From contig KN834790.1 of the NCBI GenBank assembly GCA_000827265.1, positions 167,513-231,512 of the forward strand: 64,000 nt of DNA, read 5' to 3'. The notes under the pieces were generated by a model. That model saw only the letters and a program-made list of their open reading frames with translations, was not told where the DNA came from and ran no database searches. This DNA comes from Collybiopsis luxurians FD-317 M1 (Eukaryota; Basidiomycota; Agaricomycetes; Agaricales; Omphalotaceae). This document shows, in pieces, positions 1 through 10,809 of the stretch (the first letter of the stretch is position 1; the number at the start of each line of letters is the position of its first letter). The position numbers and the translations under genes were made by a program.

Positions 1-2400
1 AAATACTTTAAGGTACTCATAGCAGGACCAAATATATTTGCTGTAGCACATAAAATCTATTAGCCTTGAATAAAAGGACCATATTTAATTGCTACAGAGA
101 ATCAACTCTAAGCCTCTCATAGAAGGACCTAATATATTTGCTGCAATTCATAAATACTGTAAGGCACTCATAGCAGGACCAAATATATTTGCTGCAGCTC
201 ATGATTTCCATAAGACACTCATAGCAGGGCCAAATATATTTGCCGTAGCTCATGATTTCTGTAAGGCACTCATAGCAGGACCAAAGATCTTGCTGTAGCA
301 CATAAATTCTGTGAGCCTCCTATAAAAGGACTGTATGTAATTGGTACAGCATAGAAGGGCCTAATATATTTGCTGCAGCTTATCAATTCTAAGCCTCTCA
401 TAGAAGGACCTAATATATTTGCTGCAGCTCATAAATACTGTAAGGCACTCTTTGTCACGAAGCGGTTTACAGTGGAGTGGCTTTCAAGAGCACGGTAATC
501 AGTTTAGGCAAAGTCTGGTCCCAATTGACAGAGTTAATTAAATAGTCTACTGGTACAAGCAGGATACTCACCTGGTCCCAATTGACAGAGAGGTCAAGAT
601 GGGGACTCAGGTTACAGGTGGTAGGTATATATACTGTAGTAAGCTGTAAGAGGGACTAAAGCTACTGGAGGACAAGATGAGAAACTAATGCTACTGGAAG
701 ACAATAGCTAAGTGACAGCTACGAGAATAAAAGGTATGGAACATGTGGTCATGCGACAGATGCAACAAGAGAAACAAGGACAGTTCATTAATAAAACAAT
801 GACAGTGGGAATGAAATAGAAAAAGAACAATGATACTGTGTGGAGTGGAGATAGGGAGGAGTTGTATGTCCAAAAGGTATTGATATGAAAGTTAGTCATA
901 AATGCGGTCATGTGAAAGATGTATAGTAAAAGAGAAATGAATAGGGGTTAGGAATGGATGTTTGTACCAGCTTTATGACACTCATAGCCTGACCAAACAT
1001 ATTTGCTGTAGCACATAAATTCTGTGAGTCCTCTATAAAAGAATTGTAGTATGTAATTGCTACAGATTATCAATTCTAAGCCTCTCATAGAAGGACCTAA
1101 TATATTTGCTGCAGCTCATAAATGCTGTAAGCCACTCATAGCAGGACAAAATATATTTGCTGTAGCTCATAATTTTTGTAAGGCACTCATAGCCTGACCA
1201 AACATATTTGCTGTAGCACATAAATTCTGTGAGTCTCCTATAAAAGGACTGTATGAAATTGCTGCAGCTTATTAATTCTAAGCCTCTCATGGAAGAACCT
1301 ACGGCACCTCATAAATACTATAAGGCACTCATAGCAGGACCAAATATATTTGCAGTAGCTCATGATTTCCATAAGGTACTCATAGCCTGACCAAACATAT
1401 TTGCTGTAGCACATAAATTCTGTGAGCCTCCCATAAAAGGACCATATGTAACTGCTGCAGCTTATCAATTCTAAGCCTCTCACAGAAGGACCTAATATAT
1501 TTGCTGCAGCTCATAAATACTGTAAGGCACTCATAGCAGGACAAAATATATTTGCTGTAGTTTCTAGATTCTCTAAGCCTCTCATAATGTACCAAGTAGA
1601 TTGTTGCTTAACTCATAATTTAGGCAAGGCTCTCATGGCAGGCCCATATTTATTTGCTGTATTTTATAGATTCTATGGACTGTAAGCCTCTGATGTAAGG
1701 ACCAAACATATTTGCTGTAGCTCATAATTTCTGTAAGCCTCCCATAGAGGGACTGTAAGTATTTGCTGTAACTTATAAATTCTGTAAGGCTCTGATGGAA
1801 GGACCAAATATATTTGCTGTAGCTCATAATTTCTGTAAGGCTCTGATAGCAGGACCATATGTATTTGCTGTAGCTTGCAAATTCTGTAAGCCTCTGATGG
1901 AAGGACCAAATATATTTGCTGTAGCTCCCAATTTCTGTAAGGCTCTGATAGCAGGACCTTCTGTAATTGCTGTAGCTAATGATTTCTGTAAGGCACTCAT
2001 TGCAGGACTAAATATTAAATTCTGCAGTAAGCCTCTCATGACTGGGCAAATTATTATTGCATGTCAGCTTACTTTTGGAAGCATAGAGGGCTTGGCTGTA
2101 ATTTATATATTCGGTAAGACATATATTTGCTATAGCTCATAATTTCAGCAAGGCTCCCATAGATGGACTAGGATATGTATTTGCTGTAAATTAAAACTTT
2201 TGTGAGCCTTTGATTGTAAAGGTACCAAAAGTATTTGCTCAGTGCTGTAACTCACAGGTTCTGTAGTAAGCCTCCCATACATCTGCTGTGACTTATAAAT
2301 GCTGTATTCCTTACATGGAAAGACCACATTTATTTGCTGTTACTCACAAGTACTGTATTCTTTACATGGAAAGACCTCATTTATTTGCTATTATTTATAA
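1..2400. repeat. 51-bp minisatellite array (left), with interruption
   Basis: A tandem array with a 51-bp period (for example the AAATATATTTGC box starts at 181 and again near 232). A typical unit reads AGGACCAAATATATTTGCTG, then TAGCTCATAATTTCTGTAAG, then a variable CACTCATAGC-like part. Array blocks lie at about 1-450 and 970-2150, with degenerate units fading out to about 2400-2700. Because 51 is a multiple of three, several frames stay open on both strands and give 17-residue peptide repeats; I regard those ORFs as accidental. The unit shares its core (ATATATTTGCTGTAGCT) with the array at 24.0-24.9 kb. Confidence 0.93.
450..968. other. Unrelated ~520-bp segment interrupting the left minisatellite
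   Basis: The 51-bp periodicity stops near 450 and resumes near 970. The segment between is purine-rich on the plus strand, has no convincing ORF, and contains a short internal repeat (TGGTCCCAATTGACAGAG near 508 and again near 573). It may be an insertion or an older segment that split the array. No terminal inverted repeats or target-site duplications were recognised. Confidence 0.5.
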
Positions 2401-2599
2401 ATTCTGTAAGTTTCCTGTCCCTTTTTTTGTAGGCACTACAGTAGATACTAGCTATAGGAAATAGATGCCATGGCCCTCCATGCAGTTGTGACACATGCTG
2501 GCTCCAGCAAATGGATGCTGGCCTGCTATAATGCAGGACATAGTTACTGCATATATTGACTGTGCCCAGTAGCACACCATTCAAGATTTACAGCAAATA

Positions 2600-3820
2600 T
2601 TGGCTGTCAGAGATAGATTCTGTCTCTCAATGCCAGGGTTACAGCATATACTGCTTATAACAAATAGATGCTGTCTGTTCATGCAGCCTCCATACCACAT
2701 CATTATTTACTTTACTTCTTATAGCTTCAAAACTATCATTGAGTTTTTCATCTACTATATATTCCCACAAACTGAGGGAGTGACACATACAACCAAGTCC
2801 GAGTTTCTAATTCATTACCTGCCTTTTACAGGTTCCAGAACTGGTGAAGAAATAAACCCTGCGCAAGCGCACCACTTTCCTGTAAGCAGGTGATTATCTT
2901 CTGGCACAACTAAATCACCAACGGCAATTCCATGAATAGATGGATTTTTGTTTACATGTGCAGACAAGAGCATTATTTGAAGGTGGAGAATCACTTGAAT
3001 TTCAAAAACATTTAGAGAATGACTATCATGATCTCCATGAAGTGGTTTGCAGAAGACTTTTGCTCACTTGAGTAAAAAAATGCAACTTTATTTGTGACAA
3101 AAGCCAAGGAACTTAAATGAAGTGTCAAAAATGGTTACCAGTTAAATTCAGCTAACTATTACTGAGGTCTCTTATGTGAGTGATCCATCTTGCACAAGGC
3201 CTGGCACCCTCAGTAGACAGCATCACATACACAAAGGATAAGATGTACCTGATATCATCCCAACAGCATCCAAAAAGAAGCCAGCAGCTCCTGCAAGTAA
3301 CAAAAAAGCAGCTGAAATATGTGCACCCATTTGAGACCATTGTTCTGCTCTCACCCAGATATCCTGGAACAGTATCAACCACTTGTAGGCTCTCCGTGTA
3401 TTCATTTTGGCCAGTATAATATATATCATATCCTACCCTTTGACATATGTGTGCTACTTATATACATTGACATCAAAATTGCAGAGACAGTGAAGAACCT
3501 ATGATAAGCCAAAATTTTCACATAGCGTATGGAATACATGTAGCATGTCCAAAGATATTTAAGAAGGATGTAGTGTAAAAGCTCGCCAAAGCATACTTGA
3601 ACTGTTTCAATCTCAGATCAAAATTTGCTGACCCATCATCAACAATGGCATCCGTCAGAAGTAGTTCCAGTTTATCTCCCTTCCAGGTTCACATGACTCA
3701 ATGAAGGGCAGTCAAATGTGGTAAACATTCCTTCAAAATGCAAGCAGCTAAACCCATCGAAGACTTGGTTAAGTCAACATCGCTTGCTGTACCCTCCCAA
3801 CAAGCATTCAGTAGACTCCA
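2600..3820. other. Non-coding stretch, no gene seen
   Basis: AT-rich sequence following the decaying edge of the minisatellite. The short open frames here have no recognisable domain, no good splice partners and low-complexity translation. I see no RNA gene or strong repeat. Confidence 0.5.
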
Positions 3821-5846
3821 TCATTCTGCCAGTTCCACTGAGCTGTTGTTGAGCTGACTGTTGAGCATTACAAGGTCATTATGAAAGCTGAGTTCAAGGA
3901 TCTCCCAAATTATTTCATGACTGATCTGTGGCGGAATGTCTTCATGTAGGATCAGTGGTGTACCATTCCAAGAGACCAGCCATAGAGAGATATCCTTGCC
4001 CTCATGTGCTGCAGAGCTAATGCAAAGCTGATTTAAGAGCTGGTGCATTTCATGGTGGTGCTGACCAGTTGTCGTTGGGATATTGGGCTTGCCATATCTC
4101 CAGCCCATGACTTCGAGGAGACTCTGCCACTGTTTGCTTGTGAGGCGCAAAGGCAAGCCACTGCCAAGTTGGGTGAGAATGATTTCATGAAGCTGGAGCC
4201 AACTCTGAAAGAGTAGCCTCACCATCTCTGGGTTGGCAGGAGAAATGATGTTGCAAACAGGGGGCACCCAGAATGCAGAATTTACTCTGGGGGGAGGGCA
4301 CAAGGCCTGGTTGTGGTTGGAAAGAATCTGCAAAGCTTTCTCCCAGCTGTCAATTGCAGTAGGCATGAAGGGACTCTTGAGTACAAGAAACATATTACTC
4401 AAGTTACTGGGAGCCATTCTTGGTTTATGATCTGGAGGTTTGGGGTTAGAATCTGTGGAGAGAATTAGTCAGATAGCTGACAAGACCAAAACACTTACAT
4501 GGAGCAATCAAGTTATTGGGAGCCATTTTTAATTTATGATCTGGAAGTTTTGGGTTAGAATCTGTGGAGAGGATTAGTTGGTTAGCCGACAAGACAAAAA
4601 TACTTACATGGAGCAAACCAAGTCAATATTGAGTTGTGTACCCATGCAATTTTTGATCAGTGAAGTTGCAGTCTAGTCCCAGCATCGTATTGAGTGGTGC
4701 AGTTTGCATTCAGAGAAGATCCAAGTTTGGAGAGTTGTTCAGGGACTAAAGAGTCAAGATATGCCACCATTTGATGATAACAATCAGGCTTGTTGGGTAA
4801 GCCTTCATAAATAGTCTTGTGAGGGGGAAAGGAATCAGTACAGTCTATAATGAATCTGCTGGGATGCATTAATTGTCGAGATGAATCCTCTGTTAATAGT
4901 GGGGTGACACAGTCAATACATATATGAGGCATGTCTTTTGCCTTGCAGACATATCATACTGGAATACCTGTGTAAAAAAGTAAACATAAGTCACTGAGGT
5001 TCTCTGGGAAGGCACCGACTACATTGGCCAGGGGCTGTTGAACATAAATTTTTGCTTGAGCTACTCATTGCTGCCACTTGAGTCTGATCCATTGTATGCG
5101 GGCATGTAATTCTAATATTTGGTGCTGCAACTGAGATACTAGGGCTAGTAATCCAGCCTTTGGCCCAGGCAAGGCCAGACATAGAATGAGTCTGTCTAGG
5201 TTGCAGGAAAGTGAAGAAAGATGTGGGTCAGGTGAGTTGGTAGGAGTTTGAGATGAGACACGGTGATAAAGGGATGTTAAACCAGTTTGGTACACCATTT
5301 TTATTTTGTTGAGACTGAGTGAAGCATTGATCAAAGTGAAATCTTTGTCTTTGGGAGATATCCAGGCATACTGAAACTTGTCATTGGGATTAGTGTTGGG
5401 ATGTTTAATGATAGCAAGATGGGCAGAATGGGAAGTGAAAGGTTGAGGAAAGTGGATGGGATTGTCAAGGCCAAAATGATAGTGATGCTGAAAGTGGACA
5501 CGACATAGCTTGGGCAGGTGAAACAGGTAATCCGCATTGGGAGACAAGGTTAGAATATCTCCTGGAGCAATATTCCCAACTCTCCCATCAAATGGCCTGC
5601 ACTCAGCTTCAAAATACTTAGGGCATGTGCTGATTGAAGAATGAACAATGTACATTCATTACCGAATCCAGCAAAGTGAGTCAAGATACTGGGGTTGTGA
5701 TGGACATTTTCATAGGTCAATAAGAATGCATGAGCCTCGTTGCCCTTAGATAATTGTTCAGCTTGAGCTGGTCGAACTGGATGCAGTTCATCCAGGCTTC
5801 CCCACACCAAATGAAAAACTAATTGAACAAAGTTCAAACACCCCAA
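3821..5846 (-). pseudogene. Decayed multi-exon ORF cluster, probably transposon-associated, family not recognised
   Basis: Three minus-strand frames (about 5846-5065, 4932-4657 and 4417-3821) have non-repetitive, protein-like translations. A plausible intron joins the 5846-5655 frame to the next one: GTAATG near 5662 to TTTTGAAG near 5610. After it the translation resumes with residues such as PFDGRVGNIAPGDILTL and YAWISPKDKDF. I do not recognise the family. The frames are separated by stops or possible introns, and the surrounding DNA is CpG-poor with transposon remnants, so a decayed transposon-linked gene or a host gene in decay are both possible. No catalytic motif is visible. Confidence 0.4.
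4401..4618. repeat. 109-bp tandem duplication, two copies
   Basis: The segment beginning AAGTTACTGGGAGCCATTCT at 4401 is repeated with several substitutions from 4510. Each copy contains, on the minus strand, a start codon in the context AATGGCTCCCA, so the duplication repeats the 5' end of the minus-strand ORF that begins at 4417. Confidence 0.85.
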
Positions 5847-6585
5847 AGTGTTCCCCCCCCCCTATTTTCAGAAGATAAGAAGAAACTTAGTTGAAGCAGA
5901 GAGAGGCTGTGCCATATTTATATGAGTTGGAGTCCAGACTTTTGTGGAAGATGACAAGTGGAAGATGAAAGTGGTTTGCAAGCACTCACTGGCATGTAAG
6001 TGAATTCTGAGAGGAGGGTCCGCACTGGCTGAACTGTAGCATTCCCCCCCCCAAAAAAAAATTGGGCAGTGCAGTTAAGACATGACTGTCAATAAAATTA
6101 CTTGGATGATATACAACTTATGACATGACATGACCAGATGACTAGAGCTGTATTTAGATGCAAAACCCATTGAACTCATTGAAAGACACTTCATTTGTCA
6201 TCAGCAGAGACATTTGTCTGTAAACAGGCTTTCCCTTCCTCCTGCTGTTGTATAAATTCCTCTGCATCTTCCATGGCCCTTGCATCCTGAACTTCATTCT
6301 CCCTGACTATGGCTAGATGGGCTTGGAGCCTGTCAATCAACCCTTGTAGCTTATCGCTTTCCTGGTGTCATACTATGTATTGCCCTTCCTCATTTTTCCT
6401 CTGAGACCAGATATCATCCAAACACCATGTTGTAGCTTCTTGTACTTGACCTAGAACTAGCTCACAAAGATGAGGATGGAGATGTTGGGTACTCCAGCCT
6501 TCTTTTGACCAACTGGGCTCAACTCCCAGGTTCAAGACTCTATCTGACCTGTCTTGAACAGATAGAATTTGAACACTGCATTCTC

Positions 6586-6936
6586 TCAATGGCAACCACA
6601 GTGAAGAGCATCATGATCAAGCTGTTCCCCAGCTTTCCTGGGCCTGTACAGTATGCCAGTGATGTTCCAGGTTCTCATACTTCCTGTCCAGTTGTTCTGA
6701 CTAGAATTCCACATATAAGCATGTTGCAGGCAACAGATTGTCCCTTGAGTTGTTTTCAGAATCTCCATGGACAGCTTGGGGCACATTGATCCACATTCAG
6801 GGACAAAAAAGTCAACAGTTCGCAGTAAATATTTGATGTCTTTCAAAAACTTTTTGCCGCTTGTTATAAAATCTGCCACTTCTCTCTTGGCTTGCTCTGC
6901 GAGAAGTGTTAATACATTAATTTCAGGAACATACAA
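6586..6936 (-). CDS. Hypothetical ORF fragment (116 codons), family not recognised
   Basis: An open minus-strand frame with mixed composition (EINVLTLLAEQAKREVADF, later CGSMCPKLSMEILKTTQG). It lies just downstream, in minus orientation, of the ORF group at 7.0-7.7 kb and could be a later exon of that gene. No conserved motif is identifiable. It sits in CpG-poor, transposon-like DNA and may be a relic. An overlapping minus-strand frame continues to about 6368. Confidence 0.3.
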   Translation of the reverse strand: MYVPEINVLTLLAEQAKREVADFITSGKKFLKDIKYLLRTVDFFVPECGSMCPKLSMEILKTTQGTICCLQHAYMWNSSQNNWTGSMRTWNITGILYRPRKAGEQLDHDALHCGCH

Positions 6937-7030
6937 TATTACATACTAATAATTGCCTCATCCCTTGCTAGCTGGGCACATTGTTCATCTGCAAAGGCAA
7001 TGAGGATATGGCAAGCAATCAAAGAAAGGT

Positions 7031-7740
7031 TTAACACTTACATTCCCCTTCATCTTCCTTTTTCTTCTTGCTAACAGGTTTCTTGCCCTTGGTTTTGGAT
7101 TTGCTGTGTTCATCCTCTTCATTTGCAAAATAGTCATCTAACAATTCCCCAGTCTGGTTATCATCAGAACCTACAAAGATGGGTAAACAGAGAAGAGCTC
7201 TCAAGCAGGTAAAACTTACTGCACTTCCACTTTTCACCTTCAGAGGTTTGGGTCTTGACCATCCATCCAGCAGCTTTTCCCCTGTTGGTGACTTGCTTTT
7301 TCTACCTTTAAGTTGCTCTTCTCCCTTCCCCTTTGACTGATCATGAGACAATTCCAGTGGAGAATGACCATCAAATGTCTCAATGTCTTCTCCAACTTGC
7401 AAATGAGTAGGGGGAGGCTCAACATGACGGCCGTCGAGATCCACTAAAGTGACTCCCATACTTCCAGCTATCTGGAAAAGCTGTTGCATTTTTCCTGAAC
7501 TGAGCTTACTTCTGATTTGAAGAGAGCCAGAAACATGATTTGGAAGTGGACTATCTCAACATTTGCATTAAAGGCCTCGCAAAATGCATGTTGATAGTCA
7601 GGTAGGATTTCCAATGATGTAGAGCAATATTTGAATTCCATAGGGAAGAGAATACTGGCCATGTCTTTGATGTATGGATGGTCAATAAAGATGTCTAGGG
7701 GAAATAATGGGAGAGTAGAGAGCTGAGAGCAGCAAAGCAA
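7031..7740 (-). CDS. Hypothetical protein fragment with a Lys/Glu-rich C-terminus, probably decayed
   Basis: Two minus-strand frames (7740-7468 and 7489-7031) overlap slightly in different phases. The upstream one has a hydrophobic, folded-looking composition. The downstream one is charged and ends in a run rich in Lys, Glu and Ser (KTKGKKPVSKKKKEDEG) that could act as a nuclear localisation signal. No domain is recognised. The two may be exons of one gene joined by a short intron or separated by a frameshift; the sequence does not decide this. It may belong to the same decayed element as the 3.8-5.8 kb ORFs. Confidence 0.35.
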
Positions 7741-7809
7741 GAAGAGATAAGACCAGTAGCTGGAAAGAACTGCTCCCAGATGCTGCTGGGCTTCCCAAAA
7801 GCAATGAGC

Positions 7810-8022
7810 TCATTGAAGAGTTCCCAAATACCTGGATAAACTGAGGTTAATGTCCAATTTCTTGGTTAGGTAGTTGTCCACCAGGAGTTGAAATGGATGG
7901 CACATGCAGTGAAGCCTGACTAAGTTGCCATTTCCCAGCCAGTCAAATAGTGCAAGCACAACAGTGAGCTCATGAATACCATCATTCAAGGTTGCTGAGT
8001 AGACAAGGTTGGATAGTAGCAT
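7810..8022 (-). CDS. Short hypothetical ORF fragment upstream of the 7.0-7.7 kb ORFs
   Basis: A 70-codon minus-strand frame with plausible composition (hydrophobic segments, a Cys-His pair) that lies in the right place and orientation to be an upstream exon of the 7740-7031 ORFs. No family is recognised. It may equally be a chance ORF. Confidence 0.2.
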   Translation of the reverse strand: MLLSNLVYSATLNDGIHELTVVLALFDWLGNGNLVRLHCMCHPFQLLVDNYLTKKLDINLSLSRYLGTLQ

Positions 8023-8381
8023 ACCAAAGACAGAGTGAGAATGGTTACTGTTTTAATTGTTTAATTTCTCTTTTCTACCTTAATCCTCATCCTAACTGTT
8101 AGACAGGGAGCACTAGAAGTAACAGGGTCAATTCAATTGAGATCTTTCAAGTCTTCCAGTAAGTGCATATTGGTATTTGTTTCAAAAATATATGCTAGAT
8201 AGATTGATTCCACATTCAAAATGTGGGTCTAATTTTTTTCTTTTCCTCCTACTCTCAGATGATAATGTCCATGCCTCAGGACTTGCATGAATCTAAAGTG
8301 ATGCCAAAAGAATCTAAACATGCAAGATACTATGCTAGGTCATTTTCTGACTCAGTTTGAAGTTCACTATAATGTTAATCA

Positions 8382-9248
8382 ATGATATCATTTTCCAGGC
8401 ATCACAAGGAGCATCAGGCTCAATCCAGAGAGTATAAGCAAGGCCATAAGTTTGCTTTGAAAGAAGCTCCACAGCAGTCTCTAGTCATAGAAACTGGAAA
8501 GAATACCAACTCGATCAGTCCACCATCCATGGAAGTTCCTTTGATTCCAGTACATTCACAGCTACTGGTTAGAGGTGAGGAGATGACCACCCATTCCATG
8601 TATCAGGATTTCATTACCCTTCAAAACAAGATTGACAATTGGGTGGAATGTACCATGTCTTGTTCTCCAGCTGTGAAAACCTGTTTGCTTTCCAACTTCC
8701 TGTCATTTTTGTTCGCTAGCAGTGCACTGGCCATGAATCTCCATCTCTTCATTGATAAATACAGGGATACTATTCCATATCACTATCTCAATGTTCCGAG
8801 ATTTCACAAAAGTGTATGCGGGATGCAATTGACTTTAGGCAGTGGCTGAGCTTGACTAGTTCTCAAGGTAAATCCTGATATGGCCCTTCCTCAGCCAAAC
8901 TGGGCAGGTGTCACCTTCTGGGTACCTCAGGACAGCAGTCCTTTCACTGCGACTATTCACAAAAGACTTTTGGTTCTTCGTCTGAAGGCTGATAGATTTA
9001 ATGGGATCTCTGTCAGACTAACACACTTCCAGCTTGGGCAATGGACCTATGAAGAGACAGAACAATGTATTCAGCTGGGGCAAAATTTATATATGGAATG
9101 GTATACAGTTTTGGATGATCTGGATGACAACTTCACTAGTACTTGGGGTATCCAGCCATTTTTAAAAGAGATGTCATGCATGGTTTATAAAATAGGGCAG
9201 ACTCTAGAAAAATTAACTTACACTCTTCTTCACCTCTTGAAATGTTAA
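8382..9248 (+). pseudogene. Two plus-strand ORF fragments of unknown family, likely one broken or spliced gene
   Basis: Frames 8382-8849 and 8880-9248 encode non-repetitive, protein-like sequence. The first includes a segment (NKIDNWVECTMSCSPAVKTC) with a hydrophobic stretch after it; the second has charged and hydrophobic alternation (LKADRFNGISVRLTHFQLG). They lie in different frames separated by about 30 bp, so an intron spanning 8.83-8.88 kb or a frameshift could connect them. No domain is recognised. The region is divergent from the minus-strand ORFs at 3.8-8.0 kb, and all may be parts of one degraded element. Confidence 0.35.
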
Positions 9249-9389
9249 ATGATAACTCTGCTTGCCCACTAAAATATGTATTGCTGAAAAAGAACACTCT
9301 ACATTTGTCCAGAACCAAAATAACTTATCTGATTTTTTAGCATTGAGATCCTAGAAGAATGAGGCTGTGAGATAGCCAACCAGTTCACT

Positions 9390-9453
9390 GCCTGAGTTGC
9401 CAACCAAGTTGCCACTTGAGTTGCCACCTGAGTTGCCACCTGAGTTGCAAGCT
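9390..9453. repeat. Short minisatellite, unit near GAGTTGCCACCT
   Basis: Five or so imperfect copies of GAGTTGCCAMCW (12-15 bp) follow one another from about 9390 to 9453. The translation is low-complexity and no ORF is proposed. Confidence 0.75.
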
Positions 9454-9459
9454 GGGTCT

Positions 9460-10369
9460 ATCACTAAAATTTATTTGTCTGGGGTTCGCCATTTCACATT
9501 GCCTAAAGGCTGTCTAGGAATGCTACCCCATTCAACATGTGCATCACAATATGTGTAATAATCAAAAAAATATTGAGCTCCACAAATGGGAGGATTTTCA
9601 CTTATTGATTGCACTGTCAGAAAGTTAATAATGGTATTTCTTTTTCCTTCATTCCCTTGAATTAACTCTAGACAATGAGCTACCAATGATTAACTGAATA
9701 ACTAGGTCAGACCCAATGTCAATCCAGGCCCAACCTGCTGGTTGCAGGAAGTACTTTACTAAACAGTTAGTGTCCGGATGACCTGAAGAGGTATCCTGAA
9801 CTTGTGCCCCTAGGAATCAGGACATCTATTGCAATTAGCAAACAGTTTGAAAACTCCCCTCAGAACTGAATTGTGCCCAGCGCTTTGCATTGATCTGTAT
9901 ATGCTGTGGAGGAAGCAAAATATGTGTGTATGAGCATTCTGGGCCTTCTACAAAACTCAAGAGCAACAAATAATTGGAGTTCATGCTCAGTCAGTCTCGA
10001 GCATTGGGATTCCATCTTCAATTGAGATAACAACTCTTTAGATGATTAAACTTCTGGTTAAAGGTTAATCTCCTGGCTGATGGTGAGGCTGAGAAGGTAG
10101 GCACATGAAAAATTGCAAGGGCAACCACACTAAATTTTGCAGCTTCCTGTTCACCTTAACTTGGGAGTCTTCTAGCTCGACCCCTGTCTCTCTGTTGGTG
10201 TTAGAAGTCCTCCACATGGTGTTTCCTTGCTACAAGTAATTGCTGCTACTCATTACATTAGGCTTCAATTTCTTACTTGAACAAGCAAGGGAAGCATATC
10301 ATTCTGATATGCATATAGGTAGGATGAGTACCAAGAGTGAGAATATAGATCAATCAGTCTTTTGAGAAC
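9460..10369. other. Non-coding stretch, no gene seen
   Basis: AT-rich, CpG-poor sequence with only short chance ORFs on both strands. No repeat, RNA gene or domain was recognised. Confidence 0.45.
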
Positions 10370-10809
10370 ATTTTTGAACTGGATTTCCCAGTTAGACAAT
10401 AAAAACATTCTGAAAATTCAGATAGAAGACTGTTCAAATTCAATGATCATCAATGAATCATTATAAATGAAGGGGCAAATACCTTCAACTGAAATGAAAA
10501 ACTTAGATCAGGATTCAGCCTTAATGAGCAGGTTATTTTTCTTAATAGATTAGTACCAGTTCATCACTCAAAGTTTGAGGTGGGTATACATTTTTGAACT
10601 GAATTTCCCAGTTAGATGATAAAAACATTCTGAAAATTCAGATAGAAGACTGTTCAAATTCAATGATCATCAATGAATCATTATAAATGAAGGGGCAAAT
10701 ACCTTCTACTGAAATGAAAAACTTAGATCAGGATTCAGCCTTAATGAGCAGGTTATTTTTCTCAATGATTTGGTACCAGTTCATCAGTCAAAGTTTGAGG
10801 TGGGTATAC
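10370..10809. repeat. 220-bp tandem duplication, two copies
   Basis: The 220-bp block starting TTTTTGAACTGGATTTCCCA at 10371 is repeated from 10591 (TTTTTGAACTGAATTTCCCA), ending at TGGGTATAC in both copies. Differences are few, so the duplication is relatively recent for this otherwise decayed region. It contains no ORF. Confidence 0.95.

Noticed and set aside
1..2400. Long ORFs with 17-residue repeats (such as GPNIFAVAHDFCKALIA) on both strands
   Set aside because: They follow mechanically from a 51-bp tandem repeat lacking stops in several frames; both strands are open at once, there is no start context or splice pattern, and the unit decays without respect for codons.
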